Origin: Tetrapyrgos nigripes
Lineage: Eukaryota > Basidiomycota > Agaricomycetes > Agaricales > Campanellaceae
Length of the DNA stretch: 64,000 bases
Direction of reading: 5' to 3'
NCBI GenBank assembly: GCA_013368315.1
Contig: JAACJM010000117.1
Span: forward strand, 124,001 to 188,000
Below the pieces are notes generated by a model. The model was given only the letters and a program-made list of their open reading frames with translations. It was not told the DNA's origin and made no database searches. This document shows positions 22,300-34,612 of the stretch, one piece after another. A program made the position numbers and the translations under genes. How positions within the stretch are numbered: position 1 is the stretch's first letter; every line of letters begins with the position of its first letter.

Positions 22300-24013
22300 A
22301 GGATAAAAGGTGAGAAAATGTTTAGTATGCAATAGAAGGCCTCACGTTCGTGGGTGATTCGTGTAGGCTGGCAGTTCGCGTTTTATGGGCCTCGACTCCC
22401 AGTGAGAATTGACGCAGGGGGATTATGGGAGGAGATGGGAGGAGATGGGAAATCCGGGTCTCCCTTAGGTCTCCCATGACTCCGCCAGGATTGTGTCGTT
22501 TCTCATGACAGCGATGGGAATTTATGGGAAAATATGGCAAATTCCATGGATTAGTACAGCACCATATCGTTTGGTAGTCTACAGGCGTCGACGTTCGCAA
22601 TTCCTTCCATTCCCATCTCCACCCATGTCCAGCCATCTCGTCACATCTCGAGCCGCTTGACCCCATTCCACCCGCACGGTCGCAGCTGCCTTTTACCACC
22701 TCCTACCATCTCCATCCCATCCCATCTGCGCCGGTCTTGCCCCATGTCCCCACATCTATCGCCATTCCGCATCGTTGTAATATACCTGTACCCGTGCCTA
22801 TAGTCAGCAAACAATAAAGCTAATAAAATGTAACGAAGACACATACCATTGCTTGTCTGGCTTCGTGTTCTTTCTGAAATGAAGACGGTGAGCACGTACG
22901 GACGAAAGACTAGGAACAAGAACGACTTACAGCAATGGCGTTCCGAAAGTCCGCTGTGTTGCGCGTATCTCGCCTAGAACTACAAAAGGGTTGATTAGAC
23001 AAAAAGTACCGAGTACCATACACTGCTTACTGTGATTCAGTCGGCTGAACATTCTGATACTGCAGTTAGGATGAGGCTGGAGAATCTGTCTTGACGGGGT
23101 CATTGCGAGCTGTATTTGAGCCTTAAGTGAGGTTGAGGGATGGTTAAAGGTGAGACCAAACGAGAGGATAAGGACAGGGATAACAGAAACAAGGCAACCT
23201 GAAAGTGAGGAGTCACGCACCTGAAGTTCGTCCCTCTTCTCGTCTCGAAACGCCCAACTAGAATCGCCAGATTAGCCCCTACTTGTTCCAAGTGTTGTCG
23301 TGCCATCCTGCCCCGACATGCGTCGTTTTACGTTGGGGTAACGATGACGTTGGTCTGTCGGTGTGCCATTGACGAAGAAACTCAAAGAGTCGGACTTTGA
23401 ATTGACTTGAGGACGTTGACGCGTTGACGTCGAAGTTCGACTTGGACATCTGTGCTTTGACCTAACCGACGAACGTCGAAGCACAGGTGTCCCAGATCGG
23501 GTTGTGTCAAAAAACGGATTTTCCCATATCTACCCATGTCTGCCCATAACCGCCCATTTCTCAATGACAGCAGTCGTGCAGTTCTTAGTTGGTGAACGCG
23601 AGTCAAGGCATGCCATACTGGGCAGCTTTGTCTCCCCTCCCGGGCCAACTCCTCTTAGCTGTAGATTCATGCGTGGCCATGAGCTTCAAGGCTCATGAAA
23701 GGCACCTGTGATAGGTGGAAAAGAGGGAATCATATATCACAGTTTCACCACGGCTAAGTTCCATACGCATCAATGACGATGACATGCTTTGACTCTGAGG
23801 CGAGTTGTTGTAGGTGAACGCTGTATCACATACAAGCCTAATTCAACTTTTCAAGCCTACAATGGCACTGAAGTAACGGTCATTGTTCAAGCGCTCATCA
23901 GTACTCTCCCAAGCAGAATGATGGTACGTTCTGATTGTGTTTGGAACCAAGGACAGAGTCAACTTGGGAAAAATTGTACAGAGGTACATACACACCTGTT
24001 CTATCGTGGTCAC
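22300..24013. other. Gene-poor stretch with degenerate ATGGG-rich repeats
   Basis: No supportable gene. The DNA is rich in repeats of the type GGGAGGAGATGGG or its complement at 22423-22460, 22600-22760 and 23513-23557. The first and last of these resemble each other in inverted orientation, so a decayed non-autonomous transposon of about 1.1 kb is possible. The open frames here change composition with the repeats and have no domain signature. Confidence 0.4.
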
Positions 24014-24190
24014 GGCCGGACAAAAATATCTCGGCATTGATCTTCTACATGTGCCGTGACATCTCTACCTCGACCTTGACATCTCTACCTCGCATCTTTA
24101 CCTTTACCTTCAAATCTTTACCTGTACCTTCAAATCTTTACCTTTACCTACAAATCTTTACCTGTACCTTCAAATCTTTACCTGCCGGCT
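24014..24190 (+). repeat. Left terminal inverted repeat with 20-bp tandem array
   Basis: It begins GGCCGGACAAAAATATCTCG, then CATCTCTACCTCG-type units, then about four copies of a 20-bp unit (AAATCTTTACCTGTACCTTC and variants) up to about 24185. It matches the complement of 34613-34764 almost base for base over the first 110 bp. Such subterminal arrays often bind transposase. Confidence 0.85.
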
Positions 24191-25897
24191 TTATATCTTT
24201 CCCTGGCCCTTTGAAATTTCCAGAACTACTTTTCTCATTGTAAAATTTGAGAATAAAAATAAAATAAAATAAAAAGTCGAAATAAATCATCAATTTCTGA
24301 TACTAGTTACAGTTTCTTGCTGAATAGCCATGATATATCTTCTGAACCTATTTCTGTGCAAAGGCTCATCAACCAAAAAAAGCCTGGTCAAAGGTGAAGA
24401 AGCTTACCACACGTTATGTCATGACATCACTGCTTCACTGCAATATACAGGTCTTCAGCAGACTCTGAGATATCAAACATGAATAGACAAGATTACAATT
24501 ATGAGATCAGCCTGGACAGCTCCTGCATAAGTATTGAGGCCCAGTCAAAAATGACGCTGGCCACAACCGACTATAACTGACCACTTCTGAAAATCTAGCT
24601 CCTGCCAACTATTTCGGACATGGCCAGAAAGACATTGGAAAATGACCCTATACTGGATTTGCTTCTGGCTATTTCCAGCTATTTCTGGTCATTTCCAGGC
24701 AAAAAGGTGAGGATGTGTCAACGACGCCTTTCGGACCAGGTCAGATAGTGTCAGAAATGATCAGAAATTATCCACTTTTATTCCATTTCATACTATTGTA
24801 CATCTTTTCTACTAAAGTAAGCTATACGGACACCTTCTGACACCCACTGACGCTGTCCCATCTAAGAAGTCGAATGTCCCCGAACCCAAATGAATGAACT
24901 GAAATAAATGAATTAGCAACACAAAGTAACTACAAGAGACCAGGGAAACGTACCTTCAGGGACTCTGTGAGTTTGCTGTCAATCTGCCAATCACACATGC
25001 ACGTTGAAAGCAGACACACATGTACCTCAGATTTCAAAGGAACTGGGAAGTAAGGAGACTCAGATGAAGGATAGAGGCTATGAGGAAGGGTTGTGAAGAG
25101 GCTGTACGAACAGACAAAGATACCCTACTATTTAGTTTTTATGTATATAAGCCAGCTGGAGACTCGAGAGTCCTCAGTTTGCTATTTTGTAACCTCTATG
25201 TACATAGAATATACTTTATTGATCACAACTACATCTACCTATGGCTGCCGTCTAATGAATTGACTGCAAAATCACATCGTAAGTACCCTTCTCTGCCTGC
25301 CATCAAATCTATTGACTGCAAACGCACTTCCCATCCATACCAACAAATTCTCTGAGTACATCACGGACACCAGTACTCTCTATCAACACTTACTACGCCA
25401 CTAAGAACCTCTGATCAATTCTATTCATTTAGGCTTTAGGCTGATTGAGTCCACTGGAGATCATCTAGATCATTCTGTTCAGCCCCTATCTGCATGTCTG
25501 AGCATTGAGCTGCCTAACAGTCTTGTTATTCATCTAGTTACATACATACACATATATATATCAGGTCTTGTAGTCCTTATCACTACTACTACCTTTGTAC
25601 GTATCATAACAAATGCTCATATTGCTCCTTACATTGACACTAGGACCAAAACATAGTCATATTTAGATAGTAGTTTATCAAGATATATCTATCAACAAAA
25701 TGTAGCTAAAATTACAAGATATTTTCACTGAGCATTCTGAGCAGCCTGAGTAGCATATGTAAGAGCATGGTTCCATAACAGTGCGAGCTGGTTAAAATCA
25801 TGGCTATGATAGCAAGGGAGCTGTTGTAGAGCATTACTGAGCTACTCCATGTTTACAGCAGGCAGAGGACAAGGGGTAGTGGGCACCTCTACATGGC
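24191..25897. other. Left arm of the element, non-coding
   Basis: 1.7 kb between the left inverted repeat and the transposase stop. AT-rich, with short direct repeats such as the ATTTCTGGCTATTTCCAG stretch near 24660-24700 and repeated ATTGACTGCAAA near 25258 and 25310. The open frames are short and show no domain. Confidence 0.5.
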
Positions 25898-27643
25898 TCA
25901 TTTCATCAGGAGTTTCTGAAGTAAAAGGATTGGCACCTGTAGAATTATCAGAGAAATTATTAGACCTCTTTGTAAAAGGAGATTGGCACCTGTAGAATCA
26001 TCAGACAAATTATTAGCCCCATTATGATGACTTCGAATATTATTATCCTCAAAATCATGCCAATCCATCCCATATTCCATCAATTCTTCTTCGTTAGCCA
26101 CAGGATCATTAGGTGATACTGGTGCGAGATGGTGAGGAAGTGCTCTGTTACCAAACTGAACAATTCCCTGCTTGTACATGTCATTTGGAGTTTTGTTGGT
26201 ACCAGAATGTGTGTGATTGTTCCAGATTGCAATCCAATCCTTGAGCTGCTTGTTGAGGCGGCCCAAGAATAGGAAATGCAGTAACCAGACGTGAGCTTCA
26301 TTTTCAACATTGAAGCCACAGTTGATCTCCAAATGCAGAAAGAACTGCTTCCAATGTCTTCCAACATGTGCAGTGACTTCCACCCATAGTCTCTCAATTC
26401 GGATATTGTGAACTGATCTGCTTGAAATTCAGAATCTGCACAAGATAATTTTCTTACAACTTACTTTCCAAAAATATAGGAGCCACGATTAGGACCCCTA
26501 ACCTCAACCATTCTCTGAGCAACCATTACATTTTCTGTTCCATAATCACCCCTGCACCTACTCGGATAACCATGCACCTGACAGCACATCACTTTCATGA
26601 TCATATTTATCTGTCTATATATATCTGAAACTAACCTGACAGATACCTTCAAACACAGCATAGACTGTCTCAGCCCTATTGTTATCACTAGCCACCACAT
26701 CCAAGACCAGCCTTGAAGCTCCATCGATAAACCCATGAATTACAATGCGATAACGAATGAGGCCTGCAAATGAATGTTAGCCTGTGAATATAAAATATAT
26801 TTGCACATACCATGCTGGCCATCATTGTGCCACAGAGAATTAGGACCAGGAACCCAATATTGAGTGCGCTGGATTTGCCGCTTGCCAAATGAGTTGGCAG
26901 TTGGACCAAGAACACGGTTCAGGGATGCCCTGAGCTGTTCTCGTGGGACGCGAACCTCCTGTGACATGAGAGCACCATCATACATGCGCCGGCCAAAATT
27001 AGGAAAGAGCTGATGAATCTCCAAAACTTTCTGATCAAGGTCGTGATCTGAAATGTCTGAGAGATTACTAGAGCGACCAGGATAAAATGTACGGGTAACA
27101 GTCCCATCACCATTATCAGTCTGATCATAGACAGGGGGTCCAGCTGGAGAGATTCCATTGATGACACGATGTCTGCGGATTGTTCGAGAGCTGCACCCAA
27201 ACATTTCGCCAAGTTGAGTGTTGGTGATGCGAGACTCAGATGTCAAATTTCTGAGAACATCAGGGTCCACATGTTTCCGAGGTCTCCCACGTTGCCCAGT
27301 CCTTGGTTCCAGAGAAGAGAGGTTGGGAGGAGGAAAATAAGGAGGTTCAGCCTGTCGCTGTGATGCCTCAGTAAGATCAGCCAGCATCTGCTGTGTACTC
27401 GTAATATAAGTCTGCTGATCATCAGGATGAATAGATGTGGAAAACTGGAAAGGTAATCAATACATAAAATACTGGATACTTAATAATGAATATTACCTGG
27501 TGTACTTGTTGGAGGAAATTCTCACATCTGACCCTGAGTGGCTGAAGTTGTCCTGGATTTCCTTGGTAGATTAAGATGGACTGAGAGACATTGTCCTTGA
27601 GAGAGCGGAAAGCATCAGCGATTGACTGTGCAGCGTATGTCAT
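25898..27643 (-). CDS. DDE integrase-type transposase
   Basis: The gene reads from ATG 27643 (MTYAAQSIADAFRSLK) through about six exons to 25898. A helix-turn-helix region (RITNTQLGEMFGCSSRTIRRHR) is followed by an rve/integrase-like core. The first acidic residue is in LWHNDGQHG, joined by an intron to LIRYRIVIHGFIDGASR. The second is in RGDYGTENV. The Glu is in NIRIERLWVEV. Downstream, VGRHWKQFF and the Trp-rich stretch NKQLKDWIAIWNNH match integrase-core proteins common in agaric genomes. All three catalytic positions are kept. The last exon contains a duplicated segment of about 52 bp (25915-26020). It is expected to cut and join the element ends at 24014 and 34764. Confidence 0.82.
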
Positions 27644-27649
27644 AAGGGA

Positions 27650-28385
27650 TTTCTAGCAAGCATCAAGCTTAATATTCATTCAAGTTATCCAAGGTTCTTC
27701 CGACATCAGCCACTTTCAATTCACTAATCTATTAAAATTATTTATTTCTCCGGTAATAACCCTAAATCTACAGAGACTATCTAGAAATATGTTAACTTTA
27801 CCTTCTGTTCCAACGACATTCATCCAAAGTTCTTCCATGATATCCATGTTCGTAGAGTTGTCGGTAGCATATACCATAATTGGCAGCAATGATGTAATAA
27901 TCCCCCGATGTTCTCGAGTCCCGAACCACGATGCTGACCTCGCATCAATCACCCTCGAGGCATTTTTTAACGATGCGTATCTATTCCCGACACTCGTTTG
28001 CAACTCACACAGGGCGGAAGAGTTTGAAGAAACTGACGTGACGTTGCAGGTGCTGTACCCGGGGACGGGATAGTGGATATCAACACCCGGGTTCGCAACC
28101 GGGATCTTCCTCAACCGCCAACACCTGGTCGTAGCCGTCGACTTGAGCGTCTCGTGTAGAGGACCCTCAAGTCCAGCCATCTCAACGACTGGAAGTGATG
28201 TGGGTTTTGGATGCCACGTAGCAGTACTTTGCCAGAATGGTACGTGTTTCCAATAATCTTCTTCGTCTGCCTTTAAGCTAATAATTTTACCATATAGCAC
28301 CCTCAAAACGAATCCTCTCCTTCCGTGAGCCAACCTCCAAATTGTCCAAATCAATTTTTGATACCAGACTCGCTTCTCTTCCTGC
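27650..28385. other. Central region, unidentified
   Basis: Lies between the transposase start and the GT2 fragment. A 212-codon open frame on the minus strand (27716-28354) shows no recognisable domain or splice pattern, and an opposite frame overlaps it. It may be promoter DNA of the transposase plus captured host sequence. Confidence 0.35.
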
Positions 28386-28389
28386 TACG

Positions 28390-29480
28390 CCTATTCCGTC
28401 AGTCAACGACGACAAACTCAAACCTCACTTGGTGCTGAGATTACTACCTGGCCGGATTGGTGCGTTTCTTAATCAATCATCTATTGTTGTCCTCTCTTTC
28501 GTGCTCTAACTGACGTCTACTTGTATAAAACGCAGCTACGATGCCGAAAAGTTTGGAACTAGTGGAAACATCAGCATGTACTACGCAATCCCAAGATGCT
28601 GAACTGGAAGTTTTCGTATTATGGGATTGCGGCGAGTGCGGTGTTGTCGTTGATTAATTATTTCTTGCTTGGTGGGGTTTTTAATGTCTTTGTTGTTTTT
28701 CCCCTTCCATATACCTTGAACCTTGGTCGGCTTGATGACGACCCCTTGAAGAAGAACTGGTACTAACGTTAACTATGTATATGTCTACAGGCTGGGCTAT
28801 CGACGTCGATGGCTGTTACATGCACTCATTCGAAATCTGGCTCGCATGTCTCGTTGTCTTTCCCGGTGCGGGTAATTTGGCATACACGGTGTTGGAGTAT
28901 CGTCTCGGTCAGAGGAATATTCTGAGTTCATTTTTGGAGAATGTGATGTGGATTCTGTTCTTGTGGGTGTTTTTTCCTATCTTTATGTGACCGACGGTGG
29001 ACATTGGACGTTGGACGTTTCTCTGGAATTCATCCGAGTACCGAGTACCGAGTACTGGTACTGGTCCCGGTCCTGTTTATCTCCTCCTTCCTTCTTCCTT
29101 CGTCAGCCCTGAATATTTACTGACTCCGCTTCGTCTTCCAGCTTCTTCTTCGGTAGCCTCTCCGTCCATCTTAGCGCCGCCCTCCTCGCACACCTGTTCT
29201 CCTACAACATCACATAGGGAGCGACAACCAAAGAAGTCAAACACTCCAACTTTTCCCTTGAAGTTCCTAAATCTGGAAACGCTACTGGCCTGTGCTCATT
29301 GGTTGTTTTATCACTATCGCAGTGATGATTGTGCTTTCGCTTGAGGTGATACCGGCGGGTTGGAGGATTTTCGCATCTGTTCTTGTCCTTCATCCCACTA
29401 TACTGCTCTTACTTGTATACGGGTACCCGAATCCGTTTTGTTTCGCTGCGCGTGCAAGTAGAATCTGTTTCTACATGTAC
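28390..29480 (+). pseudogene. GT2 polysaccharide-synthase-like fragment
   Basis: Pieces in changing frames match the C-terminal half of fungal cellulose-synthase-like GT2 glycosyltransferases: AEITTWPDW and CYDAEKFGTSGNISMYYAIP (28430-28600), a membrane segment YYGIAASAVLSLINYFLLG (28615-28675), SFEIWLACLVVFPGAGN with YTVLEYRLGQRN (28820-28920), FFGSLSVHLSAALLAHLFS (about 29140-29200), and VIPAGWRIFASVLVLHP (29348-29400). A conserved Trp after FSYNIT is a TAG stop, several joins need frame changes, and the catalytic N-terminal half is absent. It is a relic inside the transposon, probably captured host DNA. Family assignment rests on recalled motifs. Confidence 0.6.
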
Positions 29481-29869
29481 ATCGACTCTGTATTGGCCAA
29501 CAATACACACGTTTCTATCATCCTGGACACCATTACCGATACGTCCCCTGACTACACCAATTTTAGATCATCCATGACACCAGCTAAGCCCTTTCATGCT
29601 CAAACCTACCACTTCATCAAGCAGGATAATACCTCCATCAGCTTCTCCTTGCCGATTTCCTTGCCCACGATATCGATTAGTTTGCCCGCTAGCTTCTCGA
29701 TATCTTCAGTCTTCCTGTCATCCTCAGCGAATGCATCTTCGTCTGCATCGTTGGTGATTTTGCTGTCGTCGTAGTCTACAGACATATGACTCGTGTCGGT
29801 ATCACGCCGCCTCCCATCACCATCACCGCCAAGGAAAAGTGTCTCAAAAGCGGCAGCCTACACCTGATT

Positions 29870-30130
29870 CTTTCCTCCCTTACTGCAAAGTGCCTTGGCT
29901 ACGGTGTACTCAAGTATGTAGTCTTTGAGGACTCGCCTGCTGCATCTGTGAGCATTGTTTCGTTTTTGACTCCCGGTTTCATAAACTAATACTGACACTT
30001 AAACGTACTGCAGGTACATCCTGATCGCATTCAGTGAAATCTTTGCCTCCGTCACCGGCCTCAAATACACACAGCCATCAGTGGAACGTCAAGTTGTAGG
30101 GGTAGAGCTGTTGTCTCTTGCTGGCTGACC
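29870..30130 (+). pseudogene. Possible peptide-transporter (PTR2-like) fragment
   Basis: After an intron-like boundary near 30012 the frame reads YILIAFSEIFASVTGLKYT, close to the membrane segment near the C-terminus of POT/PTR2 oligopeptide transporters. Only this stretch is recognisable; the sequence on both sides does not continue the family. A second host-gene scrap between the transposase and HECT genes is the most likely reading, but the match is short. Confidence 0.4.
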
Positions 30131-30757
30131 TGAGACAAGAGAGAATATGGGTCTAGACTGTATTGTATGTATTCAGTAATATGTAATATAATACTTGGTG
30201 ACATGAGATTGTATACCGTACGTATGTAACTGTGGACACGTAAGTAGTAACTTGCTTTCTACCACCATCCAATTCCAACTCTGGTCACTTGCCCCGTTGT
30301 CTTTCCCCCCAATTCTTTGTTTCCTTTGCCTCATTTCCCCCTCCATTCCATCTCGTGCTCACGTTTGCCCTGGGCGAATTATTTTCATTTTTGCTGCAAT
30401 CGTGATACCTTTCTGGCTACACCAGCATCACATATAAACGACTCTTGGAATCGCTCTAACGGCCAGCAAGAGATGTAGTTTGTCCTGTGCCACCCTTTCC
30501 AGGAACTGGCATGTTTGGTTGACCCACTGTCACCAAACACCCTTCATTTTTGTGGGGTCTGGGTTTTCCACGTTTTTTCGTCTGGACCACCAGCGTCGGT
30601 TTTTTTTGTTCTCGGATTCCACGCCAGGAAGTGTGGAACATCTCCCTCTTTTTCATCCGGATCTTTTTGTTAGCTAGTGAGTATTTCACCTTTGGTATGC
30701 ATCTTCATGACGCGTCTGTCTTTTTTTGTTACTGATGCGTTCCTCCCGTAGTTTATC
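30131..30757. other. Upstream region of the HECT gene
   Basis: About 630 bp, T/C-rich on the plus strand, with CT-rich tracts (30280-30360, 30590-30670) typical of fungal promoters and 5' UTRs. No coding region seen. Confidence 0.45.
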
Positions 30758-33700
30758 ATGGCAGAGGAAATTCTTCCTTGCCAAGGTTGCAATCTCAGCT
30801 GCCGCAACTTTTACGCGCCCGATGGTGGTGATCTGTGCGATTGTGAGCATCCACGGTTGCAACACCATCAACCGGTGCCACCGCCTCCAGCTCCATTGCT
30901 GGACCCTCGAGTTTGCCCAGGCGGTAGCACAGAATTCTTTGCTGTGAGTACCTAAGTGTTCATTGCTATCATACCCCTCTGATCTGATTGTACATTTAGG
31001 TGGACCAGTCACTACGTGGTCGTACACCCTGCGAGCGTTGTGGTGCAGTGTATGTTGCCCACTCAATGCCAGCATCAGGAGCTGCTGCCAGCAGTAGTGT
31101 TCCTCCTCAACAACCTGCTGCTGGTATGGCTGCTGCACCAGCTCGACAATCTGCAGCACCTTATGTCACTCCCCCAGACTTTTCTCAATCCCGACCAACA
31201 ACTCGCCCCCAGCCTGCTCAATCATTTACTCCTCCTATATTCCAACCGTCATCATTCACTCCACCTCCATCACAACCAGTACCATTTGCGCCTTCGTTTA
31301 CCTCTAATATACCACTTTCCTTCGCCTCCTCATCTTACACACCATCATTGTCACAGATGCCCCCTCCAACGCAACTACTAGTTCCGCGAGCCGCCCAACC
31401 CCGTAACTTCCAATCTCTTCAGATCACGCCATATGGCCAGGTGGCAATCCCCCCTCCCATAAGCACTGCCATTGGCCGTAGTTCAGCGGCGTCGCGCTCA
31501 GGAAGCAGGAGAAAGGCAACTGCTCCAGGCATGCTGCGAGTAAAGATTGATGTTGGGATTCTCACGTTACCTGCGAGCAACTTCCAAGACATCTTTCCTG
31601 ATGAGCATGGGACTCGTGGGGGTTGGCGCGCTCCCAAGAAGCGAGCTGTAGAGTTTCTGGAAGGCCTTGAGAAATTGGGCTTGAAGATGACAGTTGATGA
31701 TACCTTCCACCGGAATGCTACAGCTGCACCCACTATTGATACCATGCTCGAGACCCATATGCGCGCACAAGGCCTCAAGTTCTACACGCCTGATGATCAG
31801 CCTGTTCCGATAGTCCCAGATACTCGTGAATGGTGCTTTTTGATCTGTTCAGCAAAGAACCCTGGTCATAGGGAGATCTTGAAAGACACAAACCGAACAG
31901 ACGAATTGACATGGTCCCAACTGCTTACCTCGGCTGAGAAGTACCAAGACAAGAACCAAAAAAAGTGGTCTCTCCGCTTTACGTGTTAATCGGTCAGTTT
32001 ATCTTCTTTTATCTAGTTGCCTTCTTCACAGTCCTTATCACTTGTCTTAGCTCCTATAGATTTTCCAATTGCGAAATGGCTTCCTGGTGATGATATCATG
32101 CACGACGGTCTTCATTTCTGCCTCACGCATAAGGCTTTTGCTAAGCATGATATAGATAGTGAGACCCCTGGAGTAATCCAGCAGGCGTCCATGTCTACTG
32201 CTTCGCAACTAGCTTCTTCATCTACCACTCCGCAACCATCAATATCCAGCAGTCCCCAGCAACCTGATGATGCATTCCGTGTTTGTCAAGATCGTTGTCC
32301 TCGTGAACGCACGGAGGATGACAACGGCAGTGAGATCGATGCTGACGAAGTCACTAATGTTATTGTGCCCGTCGACACCATCAATCCCAACCATGACAAC
32401 ACCCTCAATCCTGCTGGTCCTGACACTATCCCTGCTGCCGCCGCAGAGGCCACTGCTCGTGCACAATTCCGCGCAAGTCTTTTGGCACCTGTCGACTTTA
32501 TGGATATCAACACTCATACTCGTGCCCTTCGTGATGTCCGTCGCTCAAAGTTGGTGGAAACCTGGCAGGAGTGGGTTGAAGAGTTGGCAAGGGATCATGC
32601 CACTGTGTCCATCAAAGGCCCAACAGTGGAGATCGTCGCCAAGAATCTTGTCACTGTGATGATTGCCCTGGGAAATGGGGAAGATATTTTTACATTGGAT
32701 GATGGCGTAGAGATGAACAACTTTGACGCTATGGCTGCGTTTGTTCCAGAGAGCTATAGGGAGATCGCAATGTGAGTCATCCAACCCTCCATTTTCCTTT
32801 CCCATCTAATATTGTACATTTACAGTGGGGATGATTTCGACAATGGCGGCCGCGGGTACTGGCGCAGGGTATTTGTTGCTGCTTGCGAGCAGTTCTTCTC
32901 CGGCTCCGGAGTCTTTGGAGATTGCTGGCAGGACCAATCTCAAGATGGTCATTTCAGCCCTCACATACCAGATGGATTGTTTGGTGTTCCCAGGTCCACT
33001 CTCCCTGTCCTTCGTGGCTTTGGCCTGTTCCTACTCTTTTCAATGACTTGGGGGATCGAAGTACTCAAGTTTTCGCCGATGGTTGTCCGTATGCTTCTGG
33101 GTGGGGACCCGAAGAATATTGCGACAGACACTACTTTCCTCATGAAAGTTGTGCCAACGCTCTGTAAACGCCTCAAATCATGGCCGCCTCTGCCTCTGGG
33201 TCAGCCGAGTCCTGGCCACAACTGGGATCTTGACGATACATGTCAGGATCCTGTTTTGCTTCTGAAAGAGCATGCTGGATTGACTGTGAGCATTTTTTAT
33301 TATTTTCTCTATGGATTCATTCTCAAATGACTACTTCTAGTATACACAGATCCAGGATATCACACCCGCACAAGCAGAAGAACTCAAGATGTCCATTCCT
33401 TTACTGGTTTTATTTGGTGTACCATTCAGCCAGGCCGAAACCTTCTCTGTCTCCTCTCCGGCAATTCAAGCCATTCTTGAAGGCTTTACAACACCCGCCA
33501 AACTCGATGTCATCTTTCCCGACACTGTCAATAACACTGACCTTGATTGTGTCAGCCTCATCACCGAAATGTGGAGTGGTAGGATGATCACAGAGTGGAA
33601 AGATGTCTCGCGTCGCATTATCTGGCAGTGGCCGGTCAGTGACCCTGAAGAGCTTCCTGAAAATGCTGCAGAGCTGCAGAAGAAATGGATTGCCTGTCTT

Positions 33701-34038
33701 CTGCGATGGCTTTATAAGAGTGTTGGTAATTGTCAGCGTTTTGTCGAGATGTTGAGTGGATCACCATATTTGCCTTCGCCATCTGACACGTCACAGCTCT
33801 ACAAGGTAAGCTTGGTTACTGTCCATTTTCCGTACCTTTTTTGCTTATTCCGTCATAGGTTGTGTTTCACACCAAGACCAGCCTCACCATCCCTGACGTC
33901 TTTTGGCACACTTGCTACGTTACGGTTGACGTCCGCATGATATCTTGCGACTATCTGGATGGCATTGATATCTGTCCCCAGGATACATCTGTTGTCACCC
34001 CTTTTGACGCATGGTTTGATTTAATGGTGGGTAAGTGA
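30758..34038 (+). CDS. HECT-type E3 ubiquitin-ligase-like protein
   Basis: About 1000 residues from six exons. The N-terminus (MAEEILPCQGC) has a Cys/His cluster of zinc-ribbon type (CQGC, CDCEHPRLQHH, then CERCGAVYVAHS). A Pro/Ser/Gln-rich linker and a middle region with no known domain (HMRAQGLKFYTPDDQ, LAPIDFPIAKWLPGDDI) follow. The last third fits a HECT domain: GDDFDNGGRGYWRRVF at its start (32826 on), GFGLFLLFSMTWGIEVLKFSP, LLGGDPKN, then the C-lobe with FVEMLSGSPYLPSP and the candidate catalytic Cys in FWHTCYV (codon 33913-33915). HECT ligases pass ubiquitin through this Cys. The domain is divergent. The intron at 31975-32040 is needed to bypass a TAA. It ends 726 bp before the right terminus. 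Confidence 0.75.
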
Positions 34039-34338
34039 TGGCTATTCGTCGTTGTTAGCTTTTCTTTGCACGGTGTCAGTTACGCTTTATATATTTCGTC
34101 TCGCCACACGTTCTCTCGCATGCTTTTATGTTTGATATTCTAGATTTGCACGAATGGTCTCTGATCCTTGCACGATACGTTACACTGCTCAATTGAGCAT
34201 GTTTTTACTACTGTATGATCCCGCTTATATTTGCTCTCGCTCGCTCACTCGTTCTCTGCTTCTTATGCTCGCCTCACGTCTTTTCTCATGCACTTGTTAT
34301 TTTTCGCCTGTCAGGGCCTGTAATTCCCGAATCCTTAT

Positions 34339-34490
34339 ATTGTAGACTCCCATCCGTTGTAGACCATTGCACGCACTACCATTGCAGAATCATTGTACAA
34401 CATATAGATACATTATATTGTAGACTCCCACTTAATCCTCTGTAGACCATTACACGCATTACCTTTGCAGAATCATGTATGTACATAGAT
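34339..34490. repeat. Two-copy tandem duplication of about 80 bp
   Basis: TTGTAGACTCCCA...TGTAGACCATTGCACGC...TTGCAGAATCAT occurs twice in a row with about 85 percent identity, starting at about 34339 and 34415. It lies in the subterminal right arm of the element, downstream of the HECT gene. Confidence 0.75.
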
Positions 34491-34612
34491 ATGTACCATA
34501 CATATGTCGTAGCCCAGAATTGATCATTTCGCACTGCTGTACACTGCTATGCCTCTTGTAAGTTTTCGGCTTCTGCTCATTGGGAGAGCTTCCCTATGAA
34601 ATGTATAGACAT

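Noticed and set aside
24075..24190. CRISPR-like array
   Set aside because: The units are contiguous without unique spacers, in a eukaryotic transposon end; the 21-bp array at 4726 is likewise a minisatellite.
27716..28354. 212-codon minus-strand open frame between transposase and GT2 fragment
   Set aside because: No domain, no family motif, and an overlapping opposite frame; a gene call cannot be supported.
30131..30757. Possible extra exon upstream of the HECT gene
   Set aside because: Pyrimidine-rich with stops in all frames; the ATG at 30758 opens directly into the Cys-rich N-terminus.
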